The notes below the pieces were generated by a model, which was not told the DNA's origin, did not search any database, and worked only from the letters and a program-made list of their open reading frames with translations. 64,000 bases of DNA from NCBI GenBank assembly GCA_018136815.1, contig CM030935.1:4973691-5037690 (forward strand), given 5' to 3'. Position 1 is the first letter of the stretch. Every line of letters starts with the position of its first letter. Of this stretch, positions 1-10,391 are shown one piece after another. The position numbers were made by a program, and so were the translations under genes. Origin of the DNA: Isochrysis galbana. Taxonomy: Eukaryota > Haptophyta > Isochrysidales > Isochrysidaceae.

Positions 1-185
1 TTTAGAAGTTGTTTGCGTGTCTATGTCCCCTCCTCGCGTCCTCGCAGGCTAGCAGTCACTAGTCACCGTCGCAGGATCCTACATTCGCCCATTCGCCCTC
101 TTTGCCCTCGCCTCCTTTGTCGCCTCCCTTGTCGCCTGCTTTGCCCCTCGCCTCGCTTACCTCCTTGCGTGCTCGGACGGAGCGA
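1..185. repeat. Dispersed repeat, copy A
   Basis: This stretch is nearly the same as 31271-31440: both run from TTTAGAAGTTGT through CACTAGTCACCGTCGCAGG to a shared pyrimidine-rich tract (TTTGTCGCCTCCCTTG, then CTTACCTCCTTG). Copies differ by substitutions and small indels. There is no open frame worth calling. It may be part of a retroelement LTR or UTR, but no ends are defined. Confidence 0.75.
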
Positions 186-479
186 GAGAGTGCGATATGA
201 AGAAGAAGAAAGGATTTCCTGGGTGAGTTGCCGCCAGCGTTTTCTTCCATAAACACCCGTTTTCTTGAATAAACACCCTTCCATACTCTCACCGACGATA
301 GTTTCGTTGTAGTGTTGAAAAGTCGCAAGGCACCGCCATAAGAACGACCTTAAGATTGATCGTAACAGCACCGTAAGATTGAGGTATGAACAAAGACAGA
401 GTACGAGGTGACTGCCAGCGAAATGGGAAATGGGACAGGCCCCTTGACAGCTTACGGGGGGGAATAGGGCCTGGGGGCT

Positions 480-790
480 CGAGGACAGCCCCCCGATAGC
501 TCTCGGCGCCCGTCGTTTTCCCCCAATAGCTATTGGCGCCCGTCGTTTCCCCCCCAATAGCTATCTATCGGGGGCGGCCGCCTTTCGCCCCCGATAGCTA
601 TTGGGGGCCGACCTTAAAACGCGATAGCTCCCCGGGTCCCCGGGGGACGTAAAATCTCCCGATAGCTCTCGGGGGATTTTCTCGGTCCCCCGATAGCTCT
701 CGGTGGGGCTGTTGGCGATCGGGAGAAAATTTCCCCCCGATAGCTCCTGGGGGCCCCCGATAGCTCCTGGGGGGCGTTGGCTCCTGGGGG
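480..790. repeat. Cluster of near-palindromic GATAGCT motifs
   Basis: About nine copies of an imperfect palindrome of the form CCCCGATAGCTCTCGGGG or CCCCAATAGCTATTGGGG lie within 310 bases, separated by 10-40 bases. Each can pair with itself, and neighbouring copies can pair with each other. All six frames contain only repetitive peptide (AIGG, SYRG, ELSG), so this is not coding. Confidence 0.8.
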
Positions 791-1219
791 GTAACATAGC
801 TATGGTCCACTAACACTACCAGTCTATGTAGCTGTGGGCCACTACCAGGTTGAAACACGTTTGGTATGGCCGGTGGGTGTTCAAGCCTTACCGGGGACAC
901 CCTCGGGGGGAGGGGGCGAACCGTGGCGAGGCTTTGGCCGTTGGTTAGGAGGCGGCCAAGGAGGCTGACAATTTACAATTTCCGTTGTCTTCCTCCCCCC
1001 TCCCAAGACTACACGGTAGTCTTTAAGACTACGCGTTTGCGCAACCGCTTTGGGTCCATGCTGTGCGGCTTCAGCGTACGATTTCTGTGTGGAGTTGGTT
1101 GTTGATTGGAGGGCCCAAAAGCTCCCAGAAGTGATTGTTGTGTCAAGTGCCCGCCCCCGAGGGGTGCACTGGTGGTAGCGGAGTTGCCACCATGGGGGTG
1201 GCAGCAGTGTTACTACCCA
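791..1219. other. Intergenic, no gene seen
   Basis: No ORF here resembles a known family and no splice-consistent exon was found. It separates the palindrome cluster from the LINE 5' fragment. Confidence 0.5.
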
Positions 1220-1510
1220 CTACCCACCATGGGGAGTCCTTGTTGTGGAGGCAGGTCGAGGGAGGCAGGCGGCTGAGCCAGCTTCTGGCTCTGCTGGTCT
1301 GCAGGGAATAAGGCTCAGCCTGTTCCCTGCTTCTGGTGTTGGTGTTGCTGAGGTGGCGAGGGCGGAGGGGCCATGTTGACGTCGGTGTCGGGGGGGCAGA
1401 GGCCTGCGCAGCGCTTTGGCTACGGCGGCTTGGGGCGGCCGCCTGTGGGGCGTCGTGGCGGCAGGGGGCTGGGAGGTGGAAGCGGTCGGCGCGCGCTCCA
1501 TGCTCCATGG
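1220..1510 (-). mobile_element. LINE 5'-end fragment (ORF start MERAPTA)
   Basis: Read on the minus strand, an ATG at 1501 opens a frame beginning MERAPTASTSQPPA. The same start recurs at 3981 (+) and 34162 (-) and, more diverged, at the LINE at 36463 (-). The upstream sequence TTATACTTTTAGC also matches the other copies. The frame continues only about 90 codons with no endonuclease or RT motif, so this is an isolated 5' end. Confidence 0.6.
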
Positions 1511-2039
1511 CTAAAAGTATAACAACAGTGCTTTTTTCGTTTTCGTCATTTGTCATTGACCCCTACTTAGCTACAAGTAGGTTCCTCCTAGCAAGCCATA
1601 GAGCATGCTAGGAGCATGGGTGGTTCTTCGTTGTTGGGAGGAGTGGAGAGATGGGGGGCTCGTGTCCCTCCATGGGCGAACCAAGTATTGACTTAGTTGC
1701 ATTCATCTGTCATCTATCATCTAGTCTATCGTTCCCACTGTGCATGCTGGCGCCCCAACTACCAACTAGCCCCAAAGTCAGCCGAAAATGCGTGTGCAGT
1801 AAGGGTGACCGGTTGAAGCAAGAGAGGGCACGCCCTCGCATGTGTCAGGTCCTCGACCACCGACTGCCATGAAATCTGCCCTGGACATATACCTAGTGGG
1901 CAAGTGCCATCTGAGCTGAGCAATAAGACTACCCGCTATCCGTGGCTTTTGAGGACGGTAGTAGCGTTTTCCGACGCTCGGCCATAATGCCAGTGAAGTT
2001 TTGGTGCACAGCAGTGCCAATGCTGCATACAGAGACGCC
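1511..2039. other. Intergenic 3' flank of the RRM gene
   Basis: Lies downstream of the RRM gene stop codon (minus strand). Several ORFs overlap on both strands but are shadows of GC-rich sequence. No RNA gene or repeat family was recognised. Confidence 0.4.
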
Positions 2040-3677
2040 TTATTCATCTGATGACCCGCTCCCATCCCGGGCTTGCTGCTTCTTCGGCCTAGGCGCCGTA
2101 AGCCCAGTCGTCTTGTCGTGGCGCCATTCTGCTGGACGTAATCGTTTCCGCTCGCGATCCAGCCCCTCGCCACCATCACGGGCCGCCCCCGGCCTCCTTG
2201 CGCGCGGTGGCCGGCCTTTGCCACGCTTCTCCCCCTCGTCGGCAGAGGGCCTCGACTTCTCGACAGCCGGCGCCACCGAGATGGTGCGCTCGCACAGCAT
2301 CGAGCCGTCCAAAGCAATGGCCGCGTGCGCAGCCGCTCCACGACCATCCTGCGTAGCATGGGTCGAAGCGGCCGAGGTCGGTCATTAAGTAGACTGAGTG
2401 GTGCGTGCGCGTGCGGATCGCCGTGCACAAAACTCGGGATTGAAGCCGGTGTGTGGGCGCAAGCGTTACCGGGTCCTCAAAGATGACAAAGGCGTAGCCG
2501 GCGGGAATTTCCGCCGCGTGGTGCGACTTGGCCTTGGCGCCTTTGGTCTTTGTCGTCGCAAACCGCACAAAAAGGACCTTGCCGCACGAGGCGAAGTGGG
2601 AGCGCACCTGCGTGTGATGGACGACGGCTGAGACGCAGGGGCGGCGAGACGTGGCCGGGCACTCATGCGGAGCTCCTCGCACGGTTGGCGGCACTATGTG
2701 TGGCGCGCACTGCAGCATCGTCTGCGTTGAACGGCAGATTGCCAACGAAGACACGGCACGAGCCTACCGCCTGCTTGCGCTGTGGCGGCGGGCGTGTATT
2801 GAGGCCAACGATGACCTGTGTGGCAAGGAAGCATGGGGATAAGTTACCAAGTGCCACACGAGAAACGCGAGCCCGGCTCATACCCTCTCCCCGTCCGTCT
2901 CACATCTCCTGCACAGGTCCCTCGCCAATCCAATGGTTGGCCGCTTAAGGGCCGACGGTGTTCAGGGCCGACGGTGGATCGCGCAAATCCACGCGCGGAA
3001 GCGCGACTGTGACAACCCGAACCGCACCTGCCTGTCTCCAAGCATGCCACCCGAGAGCGCGAGGGCCTTCTCAACCGCCTTGTTCTTTTTGAAGGTGACG
3101 AGCGCTGTTTCGTAGATGGCGCCATCACTGGGCTCCTCTCCCCACCTGCGGCAGATGCGCCGGTCAGTTACCTCTCTTTCTCCCTCTCCGTCACCGCTCC
3201 CTCCGTCCTCTCTCTCTCTCCCTCCCTGCCCCGCGCACTGCCGCCCTCCCTTCCCCTTCTCCCCCTCCACTTCCCGCGCCGCACTCCCCCCCCCCCACCT
3301 TCCCGCCCCCGCCCTACTCCCCCACTTCCCCCGCTTCCCACTTCTCCCCCACGCCCTCCGAGGCCCACGCGATGCGGCCGTCGCAGGGCCCCTCCCCCAC
3401 TTGTTGAGCAACTACCGCTTCCCCCTCTGCCCCCCCTGTCATCACACTGCCCCTCTCCCCCCCTTCCCCCCGCTCCCCCCCACTCCCCCACTGTCATTGG
3501 ATGCCCTCCCCCACCCCGCCCCCCCTGTCGTCACACGGCCCCTCTCCCCCACTTGTTTAGCACAGCGAGTGGCTTGCCCACAGTGGCGAAGAAGGCCTCG
3601 ACCTCTGAGGAGCTCGTGCGGAGGGCGCGGCCGTTGGAGCGGAGGTAGACCTGCCGCCGGGGGGGGCCCTCGGCCAT
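2040..3677 (-). CDS. Two-RRM RNA-binding protein, RBM34/Nop12-like
   Basis: Five exons on the minus strand keep frame: 3677-3553, 3145-3028, 2815-2711, 2607-2470, 2348-2040 (795 nt, 264 residues). All introns are GT-AG. RRM1 starts near residue 8 (RQVYLRSNGRAL) and ends with YETALVTFKKNKAVEKAL and GGMLGDRQVIVGL. RRM2 has the RNP2 motif VFVGNLPF, then YAFVIFEDP as RNP1 and ALDGSMLCERTISV as its last strand. The C-terminus is rich in Lys, Arg and acidic residues. Tandem RRMs with a basic tail are typical of the nucleolar RBM34/Nop12 family, which acts in 60S subunit maturation; that assignment is by domain order. The protein is shorter than animal and yeast members (about 430 residues), mainly at the N-terminus, so an upstream exon is possible. 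The first exon starts just inside a GGGA microsatellite. Confidence 0.8.
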
Positions 3678-3699
3678 CGGCAGAGAGAGGGGAAGGGGG

Positions 3700-3925
3700 A
3701 CGTGCGCGGGGGGGAGGGAGTGCGGGAGGGAGTGCGGGAGGGAGGGAGGGAGGGAGGGCGGGACGGAGGGCGGGAGGGAGGGAGGGAGGGAGGGAGGGAG
3801 GGAGGGAGGGAGGGAGGGAGGGAGGGAGGGAGGGAGGGAAGGAGGGAGGGAAGGGAGGGAAGGAGGGAGGGAAGGGAGGGAGGTGGAGGGAGGGAGCGAG
3901 CGAGCGAGCGAGCGAGGAAGTGAGA
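3700..3925. repeat. (GGGA)n / (GGA)n microsatellite
   Basis: Almost pure GGGA repeats from about 3740 to 3890, followed by GAGC repeats to 3920. It lies immediately upstream of the RRM gene start (minus strand) and could be in its 5' UTR or promoter. Runs of three G's could form G-quadruplexes on the plus strand. Confidence 0.9.
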
Positions 3926-3954
3926 AGAGGAGATCTATAGTATAAAACCAGTGT

Positions 3955-4100
3955 CAAAGAGTATTGTTATAGTTTTAGCGATGGAGCGCGCGCCGACCGC
4001 TCCCACCTCTCAGCTCTCAGCCCCCCGCCGCCACGACGCCCCAGCGGGGCAGACCCAAGCCACCGGAGCTCAAACGCTCTCGACCCTCAGCACCGCCTGA
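3955..4100 (+). mobile_element. LINE 5'-end fragment (ORF start MERAPTA)
   Basis: TATTGTTATAGTTTTAGCG precedes an ATG at 3981 that encodes MERAPTAPTSQLSAPRRHDA and stops after 39 codons. The start context and first residues match the fragments at 1501 and 34162 and the LINE start at 36463. It is a truncated 5' end; no downstream LINE body follows. Confidence 0.65.
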
Positions 4101-4299
4101 CAACGACGTCGAGATGGCATCCTCGCCTCCGCCCTCCAGCCACCGACCCAAGCAGGGAACAAGGTGTCGTTCCGTCGATTGTGGGGCATCAGTCGAATTG
4201 AGCGATCAAATGTCCATAGTTATTTATTTTAAAATTAAATAAGGGCTAGCCGTGCGTGGGGATAACAACTTTTTTCTCTGCTTTTCCCCGCGGTGCATG

Positions 4300-4690
4300 T
4301 TCCCCCGCGGGGACGCCGTGCGTGCGCATCGCAAACGCTTTTTTCCCCTCTGCGTTTCCTCTAAGCTCTAAGGCCAAGAACTACATAAACATGCAGTTTA
4401 ATGAATAGTTCTCACTGAGCACCTGTGATGACTTGCAATCACATTGTGCACGCCGTGCATTGGGCACGGCGCGATGTGCATCGGTCCCCCCGCGGAGACG
4501 CCGTGCGTGCGCATGCCGACTTTTTCCCTCTGCGTACCACCTAAGGCGCACAACTACGTAAACATGCAATATAAGAGATGTTTCTTTACGCAGCACGTGT
4601 GATGACTTGCAATCACACTGTGCACGCCGTGCATGGGCACGGCGCGATGTGCATCGGCCCCCCCCGCGGGGGCGCCGTGCGTGCGCATAG
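4300..4690. repeat. Tandem duplication, about 175-185 bp unit
   Basis: The block containing ACTACATAAACATGCA, GATGACTTGCAATCACA, CACGCCGTGCAT and CGCCGTGCGTGCGCAT occurs twice (about 4380-4515 and 4550-4690), with a third copy of its GC-rich end at about 4300-4330. Units differ at about 10 percent of sites. Not coding. Confidence 0.8.
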
Positions 4691-4978
4691 CAACTTCCAG
4701 GAAGGTGCACGCCGTGCGTTCACTCTTTCCGCGGGGGAACTTTGGGCGCGGAGGGCGGGCGGGAACCCTGGGGCACCCCTTGGGACCGGGGAATTATTAC
4801 AGTATATGGCGAGAACACTAACGTAAACTGGTATGTTTGTCTTTTAGCACTCGCCTCTCTCCCGGTGTGCGCCACCAACTGCTACCCACTGCCAACTGCC
4901 CATCTACCCGCTGCCAACTACCCACTGCCAACTTGAAGTGCCCATCCGCCGTACCGCGCATTGCTCCGCCGCCCGAGC

Positions 4979-5060
4979 CCACCAACCAGGCCCACCAACC
5001 AGGCCCACCAACCAGGCCCACCAACCAGGCCCACCAAGCAGACCCACCAACCATACATAA
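4979..5060. repeat. 13-bp minisatellite (CCACCAACCAGGC)
   Basis: Five to six tandem copies of a 13-bp unit CCACCAACCAGGC. A related, less regular array (CCAGACCAGACACC, CCACCAACCA) occupies about 6340-6440, outside the right arm of the inverted repeat described separately. Confidence 0.85.
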
Positions 5061-5100
5061 CACATAACCACACCCTCACCAACCAGACGAGACCCACCAA

Positions 5101-6336
5101 TAGGCCCAGGCCAATACTTGTAGTAAATAAATAAATAAAACATCTGAGCGTTAGTACCACTACTCCCACTAGCCCGGTACCAACACGACAGCCCTCAGCG
5201 CACCTGCCCGTACACCTTGGCGCGTGCTGTTGACACAGATACATACTCCTATGCACCCCTCCAAATCTCCCCCCTCGCATGCCCCCGGCTCCCATTCTAA
5301 CTCCCCACAAGTTAAAATGAGGGAAAACCCATTGAGGCGGACCGGTCGACGCCGGCCGACTCTCCGGGAAAAAGCACCGGGGGGGGGGGGAGGGACCTCT
5401 CGTCGAGAAGCGGAACGGCCCTTACAGCTCGCGCCGCGAGCAGTCCTCGAAGAAATAAATGACTGCGCCCCCCTATACCTGCCACAGGGACGTCTTGAGC
5501 CACTCCCTTCTTCTCCCCCTCCTGTCGCCAGCCGCCCCCCTTCGCCCGTTTGCTAACGCAAACGGGGCCCGTTTCTTACCGCACTCCATCGGGGGGGGGG
5601 AAGCTCATCAAGGAGCCGCTGCGTGATTGAAGGCAAATGACTGAATGATAGAATGTCTGCGAGCTGATGAACCCAAAGTGAGTCCACCTTTCCCTCCTCG
5701 TTCTCCACCACCTCGCCTGTGCTGCGTTGCTCGGGCTCGGGATCAAGGCCATCCCGAGGGAGGACGCTGTCATCCTCCGCCTCCGCGAGCGACGCAGCTC
5801 GTCGCGTACAGTGACGCTTGCCTACGCAGGAGGTGAGGGAGGATTGAGATGCGCGGCCACGGGCTCACACGTGGAGGCAGGCCAGCACGCAGCGGGCAGA
5901 GGGGAGAGGGGGCTGGCATGGCTTACCTAGCCCCGATATCGGGCGCCGCGCCGCGCGCCGCAGCCTGTCTCCTCGGAGCTGAAGAGGGCAAGAGAGGGCC
6001 AATTTACGGTGATAAAAGGTCCTGTTTATGTTAAAAAAAGAGTCGCATCCGCGCGACAACTTGTTCACCGAGTCAACTTGTTCACCGCGACAACTTGTTC
6101 ACCGCGAGTCAACGTGTTCAGCTCTTGTCGTAAGCGTTGCTGTCTACTATCTACTATCTACTAATAAAGAGGAGATTATACTGGTAGAGAGCCCGGCGCC
6201 TTACGGCTACTTGCAGAGAGGGCCGCACCACGGCCCCAATCTTGCAGCCACTTGTAGAGAGGGCCCAAACTTGTGGCAAGTTGGGCCAGCCACCCAAACT
6301 TGCAGAACAAGTTGTACAAGTATTGGCCTGGGCCTA
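5101..6336. repeat. 22-bp inverted repeat pair 1.2 kb apart
   Basis: Positions 5101-5122 and 6315-6336 are perfect reverse complements (left arm begins TAGGCCCAGGCCAATACT). Both arms lie beside CCACCAACCA minisatellites. No matching target duplication was found just outside the arms. Within the interval I see no gene; an ORF at 5727-5930 has no recognisable domain. Confidence 0.7.
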
Positions 6337-6940
6337 CCCACCAACCAGACCAGACACCCAGACCAGACACCAAACAGACCAGACCCACCAACCACACCCT
6401 TGCCAACCAGACCAGACCCACCAACCAAACCATAACCACACCCTCGCTCCCCCACCTCTGCCTTCCTGTGGAGACCTTCCGTGTGTCACCACCCGCTGGC
6501 ATCCGTCTTTACGCTTCCTGCCCTGACATCCGTCACCAGAACCCTCCTCCCTTCCTGCCTCTTCCCGTAGAGTGTGGGTAGTCTGGATGGCCCCCCCCTG
6601 CAAGCCAAGAGGCAGGGCAAGGGAGTGGATGGTTCTCGCCCCCCATGAGGGGAGTCGAGAGAGTGGGTGTGGGTGGGGCGCGAGGCCCCGCCCGTCCCAT
6701 GGCGACCAAGGACCAATCATAAGATTAGTCGTCGGCGGGGAGGTGAAGGATACCTAGTCGGAAGTATGTATTAGCCCAGAACCTTCAGGTTTTTTTCTCA
6801 GTATAGGTGCTAGCCCCGACTCTCCAAAGTTCTTTTTTTTTCGAACCGCCTATTTTGAGTGACCGAGCTACCAAGGGGCTTCAAAGCACGCGGACAATGT
6901 CCTGGCGGCTGTGCGCGCAAAGCACCACTTCTAATTGTGA
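6337..6940. other. Intergenic 3' flank of the sulfotransferase gene
   Basis: Contains the CCAGACCAGACACC-type array to about 6440, then unique sequence without a supported gene. The sulfotransferase gene ends at 6941 on the minus strand. Confidence 0.5.
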
Positions 6941-8206
6941 TCATATGACAGTCACAACTAGATCCGACTTGTGATCCCCGACCCATTCTCGAGTCCACTG
7001 CGTGTCACGCTGAGGAGGTTGCACGAATTCCTCCGGAGGGCTATGCAACAAATAACCTGACACGGTTTGGACTTGCGCACCGTAGGCTCTGACAATTGCC
7101 GTGTGCTCTGCCCGTGCATGCGCATCGTTCTCAAATCTCTCTTTGTAGAAGGCAGCGTACTTTGCATTCGGAGAGGTTTGCACGCTTTGAGCCCAATCTG
7201 CCGTCTCGCCCCCCAATTCGCTCACATCCGTGCACAATCCCATCCACGCTAATAGCTTGCTCACCACCTGGAGAGGTGCGGCAGCGAGCCCCTCAAGGCT
7301 GAGAAGTGCAACCGATCGCAAATACCTCAGAGAATCTTCCCTAATTGCCTCCTCCACAGCAAGCCAATGCTGGATCTGATGCTCGAGCACGGCATCATCA
7401 GGCTCGATGAAAACCCGCATAGCTAGTGCTTGCGCAATGGGGTGCCGGGAGATGAAGATGAACCTGACCTCTTTGACACGCGCGGCCGCCCACATTGCCG
7501 AAAGCATGCCGATTGCTCGCGCATTGGAGGGCGATTTTTCGACAAGCCATTGCTTAGACGTGTTCCAGTGTGGCTCCCATTGCGAAAACAGGCGTAGCGC
7601 ACCTGCTTCATTGGCGAGCGGGTGCTGCGCGTCCAGGCGCGAAGCGCGCGAGAAGGCATATCCACCAATGCCCTCCTTGAGCCGGCATGAGAGCCAGGGG
7701 ACAAGCTTATAAGCGAGCGTGGCAGGGAGTGAACGCTCTATCCACCCCTCGAGGGAAGGCGAGATGGCGCAGACGAGCCTTGAGACGCGCCGGCGCAAGA
7801 AGAATTGCGGCTGATGGTCAAGGCCACTCTTTGGGTAGACGTCCTGCAAGAAGATGCCCTCGTTGTGCAGCTTGGTTTCGAGAGTGGCGGCGCGTTGAGC
7901 AGCGAGTTGGGGCTGTGGCGGCGCTCCCTCGCTTTCGATCGCCAGCGCGGCTGCAGCGTGCAGGCTGTGCAGCGAGACAGCGTTGTGAGAGGCGATGCCT
8001 CGCAGCAGCAGAGTGGTTCCACCACGGTGCTGCCCTCCCACGTGAGCGAGCCGAGCGGCAGAGAGCGTCTCTCGAAGCTGTGAAGGGCTGAGCGATGAGT
8101 CGACGTTCAGCGGCGGCCGGTCGAGCAGCGGAGCGAGCCGTGCGGCCAGCAGCAGGCCGAGCAGTGGAGCGACCAGCACACGCACGCTCGGCATGCACAC
8201 ACACAC
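6941..8206 (-). CDS. Sulfotransferase family protein, secretory
   Basis: A single-exon frame of 421 residues. The N-terminus has a hydrophobic segment (about residues 7-24, VRVLVAPLLGLLLAARLAPL) that reads as a signal peptide or type II anchor. The 5'-phosphosulfate loop is HVGGQHRGGTTLLLRGI (55-71). The 3'-phosphate site is FIFISRHPIAQALAMR (249-264) with the Arg-His-Pro core. EKSPSNAR (223-230) matches the conserved segment before the second motif. These are the PAPS-binding elements of Golgi carbohydrate/protein sulfotransferases, so the enzyme probably transfers sulfate from PAPS to a glycan or protein in the secretory pathway; the acceptor cannot be told. The start at 8206 gives MCVCMPSV; the next Met, five codons on, is equally plausible. 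Confidence 0.85.
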   Translation of the reverse strand: MCVCMPSVRVLVAPLLGLLLAARLAPLLDRPPLNVDSSLSPSQLRETLSAARLAHVGGQHRGGTTLLLRGIASHNAVSLHSLHAAAALAIESEGAPPQPQLAAQRAATLETKLHNEGIFLQDVYPKSGLDHQPQFFLRRRVSRLVCAISPSLEGWIERSLPATLAYKLVPWLSCRLKEGIGGYAFSRASRLDAQHPLANEAGALRLFSQWEPHWNTSKQWLVEKSPSNARAIGMLSAMWAAARVKEVRFIFISRHPIAQALAMRVFIEPDDAVLEHQIQHWLAVEEAIREDSLRYLRSVALLSLEGLAAAPLQVVSKLLAWMGLCTDVSELGGETADWAQSVQTSPNAKYAAFYKERFENDAHARAEHTAIVRAYGAQVQTVSGYLLHSPPEEFVQPPQRDTQWTREWVGDHKSDLVVTVI

Positions 8207-8326
8207 ACACCCGCCTCCCCGCCCCCCTCTTCCCTCCTATCTATTCGTCCCATTAATAAATAACACTCCGAGTATTTTCTCTGACTCCCCCACTCCCCCC
8301 ATTCACATAAAGCATAAAGTACAGTC

Positions 8327-8426
8327 NNNNNNNNNNNNNNNNNNNNNNNNNNNNNNNNNNNNNNNNNNNNNNNNNNNNNNNNNNNNNNNNNNNNNNNNNN
8401 NNNNNNNNNNNNNNNNNNNNNNNNNN
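8327..8426. other. Assembly gap (100 N)
   Basis: Exactly 100 N, the conventional length for a scaffold gap of unknown size. It lies 120 bases upstream of the sulfotransferase start, so its promoter may be incomplete here. Confidence 0.99.
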
Positions 8427-10391
8427 CCTGGGCGTAGGATGGGCAGGGGACGGGGAGGAGGAGCTGGGAGTGGGTCGAGGTGGGGCGGACAGTGTGTGTA
8501 GCGCGCTGGCTGGTATTGGGTCTCGCCCTCGTGCCGGACGCCTCCCTTGCACTCGCTCTGAGTGGCAGGCTCTCTCGCCCTCTCCTTCCCTCGCCTCTCT
8601 CCTCCGGCCCCCCCCCCCCCCTCCCCCTCCTCCCCTTTTTTGTACCGTCCTCGTTTCTTTCTCTCTTTCGCCCTTCCCCCCCGGCGTCTCCCCCCCTCTC
8701 CCGGTCGACTCTCTCGGCGCTTCCTCCGCCTCCCCCCTTCCCCTCCTTTGGAAGGAATTCTCTCTCTAACGTGGCGGAGACGCCCCATCCCTCTCTCCAC
8801 CCCATTCGCTCCGATGGGAAAGGCTCTCTCTCCTCGTTAGTGAAGACGGGGCGAGAGAGGAGGAGAAGGGAGGAGAAGATTGGCCTCAGCCCATCCCCCC
8901 CGCGAGACGGGGCGATCCAGATCTTCCTCGGAACAACGAGATCGAAACTCGCAATTACTCCTCGGCGAGACGCCGATCATCTCCCCGAATCGATCGAGAA
9001 AGGCGAGCCGCCGAGAAAGTGTTCGAACGTGGGATCTCTCGCAGGCCCTTCTCACTCCCCAAGTGTCGAGAAGGGGATCGTAGGTGGTGGAAGGTGGAAG
9101 AGGGAGAGGGGATGAGACCGCGGCGGGGAAGGGGGGGCCACCTTCTCGCTGCTGACTATAATTTACTCTTTACTCTCTACTCTGATCGGCACTCGAAGTG
9201 GAAGCTGAGAGTGAAGGCGGGCCTTGCGAGGCACCTCCACCTCCTGGTGGCTGGTGGACTCTACTCAGTGTATGCTGCTGTAGTCACACGTGGGGGAGGC
9301 GCGCCGTGCCCTTCCCCCTCCGCTTCCGCTTCCAACCTCCAAGTCCCCTCCGGGAAGGCCGTCGCTCAACGCTCAACGCCACCTCTACCTTTCCCTTCTC
9401 CTTCTCCTTCTACAGGCTATAGCTATAGGCTATACGGCGGAGGGCGGTCAAACAGGGCTTTTAACTTCTAAGGGTGGAAATTCACCAAGTCAAGATTGAG
9501 GTTTTATCACAAGATCTTTAGGGTATGCATACGGTATGCTATTCGTAATGGGTATTGCGGTGAGCTGGAGCTGGGTGGAGCTGTGCTGGCTGTGGGTGGT
9601 GTGGCAGGGTGTGGATGGTTGATGGTTGATGAGATGTAGCATAGATGTGGGGCTCATCCGGGTGTCGGAGCGAAGCTCGTTTCCTCTTTGGGAACGAGCC
9701 GCGAAGGCGCACCGGCGGCTAGCGCGGCGCACATTTCATCCGGGGAGCCCGGAACGGGCTCATCAGGAGAACGGGGAAGGCAATTGACGGGCATGTGACA
9801 TGTGAAATGGACAGGAAAGTGGCTCGGAACACGAATCGGAGGGACGGAGAGCGTAGGAAAGGGCGCGGTGAGCAGATACCGCTGACTTGGGACTCGTAGG
9901 GACTCTTTGACTTGAAATGATAACTCGGAAGCGGAAGACTCGGGCGGGGCTTGGGGGTACTCAAGGGCTGCAGGTCACCAACAGGCGATACACAGGTGTA
10001 AAACATAACAACCACACAGGTCAACACTCTGCACTCAAACATTTGCAAAAAAAATCTTGCAAAACTAACCGCTACTTGCACGGCTCGAGGCAGATTGCTG
10101 GTACGACTCCTAACCCCCCCCCCACCCCTTCTAGCACTACCCCTTCCCCCCCCCCCCCCCCGTTCTCTCCTCTGGAGAACTGGGGGAGGAGAGGCCGCGC
10201 GCGCTGCTTCGGCCAGAGGCGTGGGACTGGGGGGATAAGAGTAAGTGATGTCGCTGTTCGTATATTCGTCCCTCCCCTTGGGATCGAGTGGTCAATAAGG
10301 AGTGGCGTCTTTGTGTGAGTGTGTTATGTTATGTATTTGATGCCTAGATCCGACGCTACTTGTTTGTGCTACAGGGCGTTCGAAATCTCTA
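8427..10391. other. Intergenic region, low complexity and repeat fragments
   Basis: Pyrimidine-rich sequence fills 8580-8770. A short frame from 8480 begins MGRTVCVARWLVLGLALVPD, which could be a signal-peptide exon, but no downstream exon was found. A copy of the GGGCGGTCAAACAGGGC motif is at 9442-9458. A dispersed repeat (partners 23511-23580, 30841-30889) is at 9664-9731. Poly-C runs lie at 10110-10160. No supported gene. Confidence 0.5.
9664..9731 (-). repeat. Dispersed repeat ending AACGAGCTTCGCTCCGAC
   Basis: The reverse complement of this stretch matches 23511-23580 over about 68 bases and the last half also matches 30841-30889. Shared cores are TGCGCCGCGCTAGCC and GAGGAAACGAGCTTCGCTCC. 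Confidence 0.8.
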
